DNA of 64,000 bases from Adiantum capillus-veneris (lineage: Eukaryota; Streptophyta; Polypodiopsida; Polypodiales; Pteridaceae). Every line of letters starts with the position of its first letter. Positions within the stretch are counted from its first letter, which is position 1. Shown here one piece after another: positions 22,601-32,119 of this stretch. The position numbers were made by a program, and so were the translations under genes. The stretch lies in the NCBI GenBank assembly GCA_014529385.2, contig CM043966.1, positions 34,995,125-35,059,124 of the forward strand, read 5' to 3'. The notes under the pieces are model-generated. The model had not been told where the DNA came from. It saw only the letters and a list, made by a program, of their open reading frames with translations, and searched no databases.

Positions 22601-23520
22601 AGAAGTGGTAGACCTTGAATGTAAACACCCCATGTACAAAATATCATGGTTTTAGGGTGTTTCAATGGAGCCTAGAATCTCGGAGACATGGTAGATCTTG
22701 ATTCTTTCCATGTTTGAATGGCACCTATCTTGGAAAAATGATGGAGGTTACTTCTCTCCATACTTCAACGGAGCCTAGCTTTGACAAGTGGTGAACCTTT
22801 GCTTCTCTCTATGTTTGAATAGAGTTAGCTTGGACAAGTGGTGGACCTTTGCTTCTCTCTATGTTTGAATAGAGTTAGCTTGGACAAGTGGTGGACCTTG
22901 GAATGAAACCCCCGTGTAAAACATATCATGGGCATTTCAAGTGGTGAGAAAGGATACCATTTAAGATATAACCTTATAGGTTGGACAAGTGGTGGACCTT
23001 AATACATAGTTCTTCTTAATATAATGACATAGAGTGTACAAGTGGTGTATCTTGAGACCAAACCACTCGTGCTACTAGGGATCCTAGCTTGGACAAGTGG
23101 TGGACCTTGGAAAAAAGTCCCCCTGTACAACATAGATGAGTTTTTTCATGTTTTAATGGAAGAGAGATTCGACAAATGGTGGAGCTTGCTTATCTCCATG
23201 TGGATTTTAGAACTAGCTTGGACAAGTGGTGGAGCTTTGCTTTTTTACTCTTCATAATACAATGATGTATAGGTTGGTTACATGGTGAATCTTAAGGCCA
23301 AACCTCCCATCTTACTAGAGATGATAGGTTGGACAAGTGGTCAACCTTCTATCATTTCTCCATGCCTATAATTAGACAATTAGTAGAACTAGCATCTTTC
23401 TATGTTGTCTAGAGCTGAGCTTGGACAAGTAGTGGACCTTGCTACTCTCTTCCCTTGGATTATTAGTTTGAAGACTCATTATATATACTTGCTTAGATCT
23501 ATATAATTACTCATTAGTTA
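19601..23520 (+). repeat. Minisatellite array 2 (core ttggacaagtggtggacc)
   Basis: The array has the same orientation as array 1. Units of about 50 bp (ttggacaagtggtggacc plus ctccatgtttcaatggagcc) alternate with longer units containing cccccatgtacaaaatatcatgg, gacatagagtggacaagtggtgaat and accttataggttgg. These form a higher-order unit of about 420-450 bp seen some seven to eight times. The right edge (23235-23510) matches the array 1 edge and, inverted, the array 4 edge at 32150-32310. The weak ORFs are repeat artefacts. Confidence 0.92.
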
Positions 23521-24228
23521 GGTTACAAGTGGGTATGTAATTTGTTAGCCTCAAGGGACTTTGAATATTGAATAGTAAGAAAGTCAAGTGCTGGTTTGAA
23601 GATCTTTTGCTTATCTAAACTAGACTCTAACTCAATAATAAGTTTCATAAGTTCCACGAATTGTCCTATCTAGGCTCCAAAAGAGTCTTAATTGGTTTGT
23701 GCTAGATTATAACTTCCTTGATGGGGTAGAATCCTAGAAAAATGAGGCACTATAAGTTTTACCTTAGCTCAAATGGATTTTTCACTTAAACTCGACTGCA
23801 ATTTGGCTATCTAGTCTTTGTCTCGATGGAGTTTAACACTAGATACATAGTAGTGATATTTAAGCTTCATGTCTCTTCACTTGATCGAGATATGAGACCA
23901 TACTTTCAAGGTCACCACTTGTCTTACCTAAAGACCAATGTGAGACATGGGAGCAAGAAAGCCATCCGATATTGTTTTAAGGACTATTACATAGGCAATC
24001 AATAACTTAAGTAAAGCAAAAAGACTTGGATCTTTCACAATTAATAACTTAAGTAAAGCCAAAAAGACTTGGATCTTTGACAGTTTTTTTCAAACTAAAA
24101 AAGCACAATCTCATGCTAACAAAACTATAAATCACAATTGAAAGGTTTGAACAAGAAAAAGATCAACAATCTTAATAAGAAGGATACTTTTCATTTCATT
24201 TGATGATTACAAACTAAAATAAAGTCTC
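23521..24228. other. Spacer with a 41-bp direct duplication, no gene
   Basis: There is no coding sequence. The segment taataacttaagtaaagc...ggatcttt occurs twice in tandem at about 24001-24080 with one or two differences. This stretch is 3' flank of the minus-strand gene. Confidence 0.5.
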
Positions 24229-24336
24229 TCAAGAAATTGATAAACAAAAAATGTAGGTGACTGCTTCATTATTTTGAGCAAAAATATCAAAATCTCTATT
24301 GATTGAGCTCCATCTAGTAGTATCCTTTGTAAGATC
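24229..24336 (-). CDS. Possible last exon or 3' UTR exon of FCP1-like gene A
   Basis: A strong acceptor (ttccttcttgcag) on the minus strand precedes an open frame starting D-L-T-K-D-T-T-R-W and ending at TGA 24229. It would follow the exon that ends near 24431, where CCCTAAG/GTACT is a possible donor. The TAA stop of the main exon lies just before that donor, so this exon is either untranslated or was cut off by a stop mutation. Confidence 0.35.
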   Translation of the reverse strand, partial: DLTKDTTRWSSINRDFDIFAQNNEAVTYIFCLSIS

Positions 24337-24430
24337 CTGCAAGAAGGAATAAAAAGAAAGATTTGTTAGATACCATGCACATGAGTGTTCAAGCATGTGT
24401 ATCAAGAATATATGACATGTCACTAGTACC

Positions 24431-25629
24431 TTAGGGTTGCTTTCTATCCAGCCTTAGAAGATTGTTCTCAGCTTTCACCTTATTTATATAAGCCTTTGCT
24501 GTGGTTGCCTTCAAAACTCCTTTTGTGTTACAACCCAATTGCCTAGCTAAAGTGGTCAATTGTGACGCCTTCATGCTTTCAATGGGTGTACGCTCCTTTG
24601 CCAAGATCTCTTGTATTTGGGCTCTTCTCATTTCATTGCGGTGGCTTGTGTCACTTGCATCTTCAATGATAGTTTCATCTCTGTCACCTTTTGCAGGTGG
24701 TATTCTTCTTGTAAAGAACACCTTAGCTGACCAAACATCATTTTTCTGCTTCCAATACTCCATGATTTGTTTGTATTCACTATCATTTGTCACTATAGGT
24801 TGTCCATAACGATTAGAAGCAATTAAATCACGCACATCCCTTCTCTCATCAAGCTGAATCAAGTATGGCAGTAGCTCCTCCAAGAGCATATTGTCAACCA
24901 TCTTCTCAGCATCAAATTGTGGTGGAAAAATGCAATTGTTTGCTGGTGAAATACATCCCTTGTAAGGAGAGTCATCAATAAGCACTGTTCTTTGTGGATC
25001 ACATTCAAACCCCATGGCAATTTTGGCTAGAGGCTTGAACATTGCCTCAACGTTTGGATTGTCGGGTCTAAACAATTTTTGAGTTTGAGCGGTGTAGCAA
25101 ACATCTTGCGACCAAATTGCAAAGAAAGGCAATGTATCCTCAGCTAAGTTGTTTAGTGCTGCAAGGATTTGATACACATTATTCCTAGTAGCTGTCGACC
25201 AAATTGCAACATTAAACCTTTGTAAAATAGTCTTCAAGAATTGGATGCAACCTGGCCTGAGTATAATATATCTTTTTGAATCCATTTGCACTGAGTTGTG
25301 GTGTGAGGATGGTTGAGGGGAACGTTTCAACAATAGACCATTTAAATCCAATATAATTGTAAGCATGGATTTCTCAACATCTACGCTACATGACGTAGTA
25401 CCAATTGGCAATAGCTCGTGAGTGGACTTTTCAGTCTCTTTTGATGTATGTTGCATTTTTGAAGCATCGATTTCTTGGTTCTCATTATTGGAAGCTTGCT
25501 CAAGTTGCACAACACTAGACTCTAGTATAGAAATATCATCCATCTTGGGCACTTTAGAAACCATAGAATCTATGGATTCTATAGTTGTTGACTGAACCAT
25601 AGGAGCATTATCCATCCCAGTTTGTGAAT
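24431..25629 (-). CDS. FCP1-like HAD-domain protein with SAP-like tail (gene A)
   Basis: The exon opens at an acceptor (tttcttag) at 25629 with two bases of a split codon, so an upstream exon is expected; an in-frame ATG lies at 25615. From that Met there is a Ser/Glu-rich 80-residue leader, then an FCP1-like domain with motif I T-I-I-L-D-L-N-G-L-L-L (D near residue 90), A-I-W-S-T-A and V-L-I-D-D-S-P-Y-K. The D-L-N-G-L-L form, with Asn for the second catalytic Asp, is what I know from a plant-specific FCP1-like group. The last 45 residues (S-Q-L-T-T-L-A-R-Q-L-G, K-A-T-T-A-K-A) look like a SAP-type DNA-binding helix pair. A role at chromatin or with RNA polymerase II is inference. The same exon has a dead copy at 53340-54194. 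Confidence 0.75.
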
Positions 25630-26271
25630 CTAAGAAAACACACACACAAATGGTATCTCAAAACCACTAGAATTTTATTCACCATATTTATATGTAGAAC
25701 TCCTAGTAAGAAATTTATTTAAGGTAAAGTCGTTGTTAGAATCCTTGCAACCATTTTCAGCATTCGTACACCAAACACCACTTGTCTAAAATACAATCTA
25801 CTAACTCAACATTTTCCATCCTACACTTTATTAAAGATGAGTACTTAAAGTGAAAACTAAAAGCCACCCTTGTTGAGGAAACATGGATACAAGGTCCACC
25901 AAATGTCCAACCTAGACTACAAGAAAATAATTAGAGATTTGGCTTAGATTTGGATTCAAAGGCCACCACTTATTCAAGTAAGATAACTCCACTTGTTTAA
26001 GACAGTAATGTTTGAAGCCCCACCACTTGTCCAACCTAGACATTGATTAAATTTTGGTAAGATTTATCACAAATCTAGAGTAGAATCAAGATTCTATGGC
26101 CAAGGTAGTCAAATATGTTAGACAACACACAAAGCATAAGAGCACTCTAGATTCTCGTTGAGCATAAACTAAACAATAATCAAATGTTATATTCACTTGA
26201 GATTTCATCCATGAAAAATGAAAATGATGCATGTACTTGAGATTTCCATCCATGTACAATACTTTACAATG
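25630..26271. other. Intron or spacer with a few satellite cores, no gene
   Basis: Cores of the ccacttgtccaacctag type appear near 25780, 25890 and 26020 in the orientation of arrays 3 and 4. This interval separates the SET-like exon from the FCP1-like exon; I could not find a phase-consistent splice joining the two. Confidence 0.5.
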
Positions 26272-26827
26272 TCAAGTAAAGTTATAGTCAGCAAACAACT
26301 CTTCTCCTGCTTCAACTTGACAAATAGTCTCAATGCATACATGGCCATATTCTTCTGACTTGATGTGTGAAGAGGTGCATTTATGCCAAGGTGGAAATTT
26401 GGATCAAATGTATAGCGTACGTTGGGACAGACATTTGTACTGTGAGAACTATTTATATAGCCCGACACGTTTCCTTCTTCTACACAACCAATAATGTATG
26501 ATTGATCTTCCTCTTCTTCTATGTTTGGATCCTCTAGAAGAGAATATTTATAAGCTCTTGGAAATATTTTGCATATCTTTTTCCAGTCTTGAAATCTATA
26601 CTTATGCCCTCCATAGTTTAGAATAGTCAAACCACTTTCCAGGGTAGTATGCACAAATAGCCCATAACCAGCTCCTTCAATACATGAAAGTCGCACTTCA
26701 AAATCCACACCGTTAATATGGAAAATTACATCTTTGGGAATAGGAAAAGTTGGTGTCCCAAAAGGATCTTCATGCCAATCATAGTGTGAAATACATCTAG
26801 TTTTTATATCACTTAACTCCTTTGTGT
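26272..26827 (-). pseudogene. SET-domain exon, frameshifted
   Basis: SET domains transfer methyl groups to lysines. The minus-strand exon starts at a tttttgcag acceptor at 26827 and reads into I-E-G-A-G-Y-G-L-F-V (SET N-motif), then L-N-Y-G-G, then I-N-S-S-H-S-T-N-V-C-P-N (the N-H-S/x-P-N cofactor motif, altered). The last motif, V-E-A-G-E-E-L-F-A-D-Y, is present but one frame away. A cacaca run at about 26363-26369 appears to carry two extra bases that break the frame. In the SET frame the exon ends at TGA 26272; in the upstream frame it runs on to 26205 without SET features. Its 5' phase fits the exon ending at 29424, so it is probably the third exon of the gene that begins above 32082. Confidence 0.72.
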
Positions 26828-29423
26828 CTGCAAAAAGAAGAAAATATTATGCATAAAATAATGACAATATCAAAGAAAGATATCATTATTTTATAGTCCA
26901 ATAGGTCCATTGTATGGAAGACTTAGAGTGCCTCTTACATGGTGCCTCCAAGGTTTCCAAAAAATAAAATCATTGGAAAAAAAAGGCCACTGTGTCTCCA
27001 ATCTATTGCCCATTTGAAGCATAGAGAGAACCAAGGTCCACCACTTGTCCAAGCTAGACATGGAGCATTGACACAAGATCCAACACTTATCCAAGAACCC
27101 TATAGTATATGTGGTAACATGGGATGCATTGATGCAACAAAAGTAGTCTAGCCTCCTCATCCATCTCTTTTTTCTTGTAGCCTAGAGGGATTAGTTTCAA
27201 GGTCTATCACTAGTCAAAAACTACACATAGAACATTGATACAAGGTTCCACCACATGTGAAACCTATCATCTCTAGTAGCATGGATGGTTTGATATCAAG
27301 GTTCATCGCGTGTCCTACCTATACTCTATTGTAGCATATAGATTCTGGTTTGGTGGTACTACACTTGTCCAAACTTGGCTTGTTGTTGATATCTGGAGGT
27401 AATCAAGGGTCCTCCACTTGTCCAAGTTAGGCATATAAAACAATTGCAAGGTCCACCATGTGTACAACATATGATTGATTATAGCATGCATGGTCTTATT
27501 TCATGGGCAACCATCTTCTCTCCAACATGTGTCCAACCTCGGCTCCATTGAAGCATGGAGAGAAGCAAGGTCCACCACTTATCAAAGCTATTATTTTCTC
27601 CCAGTGCTTTCAAAACCCATAATACGTTGTACATGGGGGGGGGGGGATTCTTGTTTCAAGGTCCACCCCTTGGCTAAGATTGGATCCATTGAAACATAAA
27701 GAGAAGCAAGCTCTACCATTTGTCCAAGCTAGGAGCCATTGAAACATGAAAACCCCATAATATGTTGTATACGGGGGGTGTTTTTCAAGGTCTACCACTT
27801 GTCTAAGCTATGGTCCATTGGAACATGGAGAGAAGCAAAGCTCCACCACTTTTCTAAGCTAGGATCCATTGAAACATGGAGAGAAGCAAGCTCCATTGTT
27901 TGTCTAAGCTAGGCTCCATTGGAACATGGAGAAAACAAGCTCCACCACTTGCCTATTATTGCATAGAGATTCTGGTTTGAAGGTCCACCACTTGTCCAAC
28001 CTTGCCTTCATGTATGGAGATAATCAAGAGTGCAATGCTTCTCTAAGCTAGGGACATAAAAGAGTTTCAAGGTCCACTACATATACGATCTATGATGGGT
28101 TGTAGCATGGGAGGTTTCATTTTAAGGTTGACCACTTCTCCAGCTCCGCTTGTCCAACCTCAGATCCATTGAAGAATGGAGAATAAAGGTGTACCAACTC
28201 TCCAAAATAGGCAAGACAATCTCTATAAAACCCATGAATTGTTAATATATGCTATGCTGTGGAGTTTTGTTTGAAGTTCCACTCCTTATCCAAGCTACAA
28301 TCCATTGAAGCATGGAACTAAGTAAGATATATCTCTAGTCCAAGATAGGATCCATTGAAACATAGAGAGAATCAAGGTCCACCACTTGTCCAAGCTATGC
28401 ATGGGTAATTGATATAAGGACCACTACGTTTTCACCTATACTATGCTCTATCATGGATGGTTTCATATCCCACCAATTTTCCAACCTATTTAGTAGGTTG
28501 TATTATGGGGGTTTGGTTTCAAGGTACTTCACTTGTCTAAGGTGGGTTCCATTGAACCATGGAGAGAAACTATGTCTACCACTTGTCCGAAATATGCTCC
28601 TTTAAAACATAAAAACAAGGTCCACCACTTGTCCAAGCTAAAGTTTCTCTCCATTGAAGCATGGAGAGAAACAAGGTCTACCACCTGTCCAAAATATGCT
28701 CCATTGAAACATAAAAGCAAGGTCCACCACTTGTCCAAGCTAATATAACAAATGGGTGTTGGTTACAAGGTGTACCACACTTGTCTAAACTAGTCTTCAT
28801 GCAAGGTCTACCACATGTCCAAGCTATATGAGCTTGTTTTGAAGGTCTACCACACCTCTTGAAATTAGGATCCATGTAAGGTCCACCTTTTGTCAAGCTA
28901 TGCATTTAATGAGTACTAAAACTAAGTAAATTGCAGTACTTAAATACCTTTCCAAGCTCATTAAGATTTTGGTCTCTAAGGCCGGCCACCACCACATGTC
29001 TAATCTATGCTCTAATTGATTACTTATGCTAGTTCTCAAAGTCCAAACATAAGCTCCCTTCTAGCAAGGTTAGTTTAAATTTAGGCTCCAGCACCTGTCT
29101 AAGCTAGGTTCAATTTATGAAGCATCACCATTTAACCATGCTACGATCTAATGTATCATATCAAGGGGGTATTGATAAAAGGTCCAAAACTTATTGAGTT
29201 CAAGCTCTTAAGTAATTAAGTCTTTGTGAGTATTAAATGTTATAGTTTTAGTCTACAGATCCACCATTCAAAAACTCAAGTAATTTACTATTTACATTCA
29301 AACCTTGAATGCTTGAGATAAAAAATACAAGCTCAATCAATACTATATAAAGCAAAATCTAACATTAAGAGTATCAAATCAGTAACAAGAAACACTAACA
29401 TGCACAAGAAACTCAAAACATAC
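26828..29423 (-). repeat. Intron of the DGQH/methyltransferase-like/SET gene, with minisatellite array 3
   Basis: Donor C/GTATGT at 29423 and acceptor tttttgcag at 26828 have matching phase (one base plus two). From about 27030 to 28870 the intron is filled with diverged units of aaggtccaccacttgtccaagct with ccattgaaacatggagagaagcaa, opposite in orientation to arrays 1 and 2. A run of G at about 27639 and several longer spacers are present. No other gene is seen; the ORFs here are satellite by-products. Confidence 0.75.
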
Positions 29424-30804
29424 GTGTCTCCATTTCCAAAAAGTCCTCCATTGACAGAGGATGGTGTTGTTGTTGTTCTTCTTCTCTTTGTGGAGAGCAC
29501 TCCTCTGTAACAGGCACAATGTCGCCTGATTGCGAAGTGGATTGTTGAAGTCCAGCCCATTTTTCTATATCTTCATGAGACTTAACAAAGTCTAGCAGCA
29601 TGGTCTCCATGCTTTTTGCCTCCTCCACACTATCAATTAAGCAGATAACTTCTTTTTTCTGTTGTATTCCTTCTTGTGCAACCAAGGAGCCATCACCAAA
29701 AACATCAACAAGCTTGCGGTCTTCAAAACAATATGTACGAATGTAGTGCTTGACCAAAGCTCTTTTTTTGGCCTCCAAATATTGCAAATCTGACATATCG
29801 TTATCTGCTACTTGAAGAAGAGAACAATCAATTGGCATGGGATGTTCCTCTGATCTTCTTCTCAGGTCTTCAAATGCATTGCCTTGTCCCAAGAAGGCAA
29901 TAACTGTTAGGAATTGAATTGCTCCTTTGCAAGGAGCTGATGGAAAGTGATGCAATGCACCACAACAATGGTAGCTCAGATTATCTCCCATGGCGTGAAA
30001 GGCACATTGCAATTTTGTGAAGTTAGTGAAATCCACAAATGCAAGAAAGACAAATCCAGGATCTGTTGACCCTCCAGCAATAGCCAAGATCCCATCCAAA
30101 GCATTGTTAAATGTCTCCTCACTCCACTTCAAATTGCCTCCAACGTTTTTTGTCATATCTAAAACACATAAGCCAATAGGCACTTTATTATTGAAGTGGC
30201 GCATCAAGTAGAGATTGCCTTCCATTTGTAGGCTCACCACATAGATTGACCATGGCAAATCTCTAGGCTCAGTTTTCTCCTTTTGAAGGTGAATTGCCCA
30301 TTGCATGTATTTTATTGCTCCATCTGGAAAAGCCATTTTCTTTGTTCCACGCGTCAAACTAGATCTGATCCATTCCTCGCATAGCATTAAAATTGTTTTA
30401 TAAACAACATCATTGATGTTATACATTTTGACCACCTCCTCCCAGTCTTTACATGGTGAAGACTCATTCAAATTGTTGAAGCCTTCAAGAAGTGCATCTT
30501 GAATCAATTTGTCTTGCTTCAACTGCTTGATTCGATCATACATGTCAGTTGCATCACCATCCTTTGCACTCTTTGACAGTAAAATCTTCTCATCTCTAAT
30601 CTCTTCTTGAATAGTCTTTACCTCTGATTCCTCAAGGCCACAAAGGTATCTAAATACAGTTGTTGGGGGTTTCTTATTCTCCTCTTCTAGATTTTCAATG
30701 ATTTCTATCCAGCAATCATAAACTAAATCAGAGTACGTGACCATGTGTGCCTGTTTAGCAATCCAACTTGCTGCTGCACTCATTCTTGCCAATCGAAGAA
30801 AAGC
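29424..30804 (-). CDS. Degenerate N6/N4 DNA-methyltransferase-like exon
   Basis: The exon is bounded by an AG acceptor at 30805-30806 and a GTATGT donor at 29423, and its frame joins the upstream exon in phase 0. Residue numbers count from the Met at 30792. The middle reads G-L-C-V-L-D-M-T-K (D212) followed by W-S-E-E-T-F and F-V-F-L-A-F-V-D-F. The C-terminal part has K-L-V-D-V-F-G-D-G-S-L (D363) followed by V-I-C-L-I-D-S-V-E-E-A. That order (a D-P-P-Y-like site first, an F-x-G-x-G-like SAM site later) is the order of beta-class N6/N4 DNA methyltransferases. Here D-P-P-Y is D-M-T-K and the glycine loop is D-G-S, so activity is doubtful. The family call is inference; a structural search would decide. 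Confidence 0.5.
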
Positions 30805-30888
30805 CTAAAAAGAAATAGAGAAATAATTAAACTATTGAGCAAGATTTGTTAATTAAACACTATCAAAAAGACAAAGAAAATAACTTAC

Positions 30889-32082
30889 ATCCCATCCGGC
30901 ACGAGATGCATGTCCCTCTGCAATTCCACTTGCTGCCTTTGGTGGTCGTCCTGAGAAGATCCATTGACTCCGTAAATGTCTCAATATTTGGCTGTAAGGT
31001 TGCTTGACATACAATGCCTGAGCCTCCTCATTTGCAATGGCAGATATAGCAGTTGCAACAAATGGAGGAGCATTCACAACAATGCGAGCCTTTCTAAATT
31101 TATACACGCTAATCAGTCTTTCAAAGATCTCTTTGTTGTTTTGTTCATTGTGAAGCAAAACTTTTGCAGCATAGATTGAATGCTGCCCATCAAGAATCCA
31201 ATAATGATAATCTTTAATTTTTTGCTCCTCTACCTCTTCTACTGCCAAAGGAGTCCCCTTCTTTGATTTTGCATTTCGAACAGGCATCAAATATGCACAT
31301 GCTGCAGGCTTGGTCGTACTCCGTGAAAATCCAAATAACACACTTTCAGCGTGTTTTTTATCCATAATACGTGCATTATAGTGATCAGGAGCAAGCCAAC
31401 AATTTTGAATAGGGATATCAAATTCCCTATATTGGAAAGGAAAATAATTTATGTACTTATTCATTCCACCTGTATCTTTTTCTTGTCCTTTCATGGCCTC
31501 AGCTTCTAAAACATCTGGATCCACAATTCTCATCTTTGACATTGAACCCTCTGTTGATGAGGATGCCAAAGATGCCTTGTCTACATCCAAAATGGAACTA
31601 GTTCGCTTAGCTTCTACTTTCTGCACTTTTGCTTGCTTCTTTGTGGATGGTGGTCGTGAAGCTTTCACCTTTTTTCGTTGTAGTGTGGCAATGATGGAGC
31701 TTTGAAGTTGATCTGCTGTGATATTTGGATTTGATTCTGCAAACTTCCATCCTCGAGAAAACATTGTCTCTTCTTTGTTTCTAGACATGCGCTCCAATGC
31801 ATATGCTCCTGGAGATAGTTGAAATTCTAGATTCATTGGAACTAGAATGTCAATGCATTCCACCTCTGGATGACTATCAACTACAGAGACAGATGCTTCC
31901 ACAACTTGTCCAACATCTTCAAACAAGCTGTCATTCTCCTTTTTGGCAATAAATAGATGCACCTTATGAAATTGTGCACCCTCTATACCATGTATGTCCA
32001 AATACCATTTCCTAAGATCATTGCAAGTATAGTCAACTGAGACAAGCAACCCTTGCAACCTGTTTTGTTGGAGCCATCTTTC
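30889..32082 (-). CDS. DGQH (ParB-like) domain exon
   Basis: The minus-strand exon runs from a poly-T/CAG acceptor at 32082 to the donor GAT/GTAAGT at 30888, phase 0 at both ends. The first 140 residues are unassigned; then a Lys/Ser-rich linker leads to a domain with Y-H-Y-W-I-L-D-G-Q-H-S-I-Y-A-A-K (Asp near residue 304 counted from 32100). Upstream, at about 240-280, lies a block with D-K-K-H-A-E-S. The D-G-Q-H-x5-A pattern is the signature of ParB/DGQHR-type nuclease-fold domains, which in bacteria and phages are often fused to N6/N4 DNA methyltransferases. The exon that follows looks like such a methyltransferase, which supports the reading. No start codon is visible, so at least one 5' exon is missing. 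Confidence 0.55.
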
Positions 32083-32119
32083 CTGAAAAAAAAAAACCAA
32101 ATGTTATTTTAACATATAC

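Noticed and set aside
11160-23260. Short plus-strand ORFs across arrays 1 and 2
   Set aside because: They translate the repeat core (W-T-S-G-G-P, F-S-P-C-F-N-G) and start or stop wherever monomers diverge.
25629-26272. Direct splicing of the SET exon to the FCP1-like gene A exon
   Set aside because: The gene A exon needs a donor in phase 1. The candidate GT sites after the SET motif (around 26264-26270) give other phases or lie after the stop, so I keep the two genes separate.
26205-26300. C-terminal extension of the SET ORF beyond 26300 in the upstream frame
   Set aside because: The frame that carries the E-A-G-E-E-L SET motif is a different one and ends at 26272, so the extension is a frameshift product.
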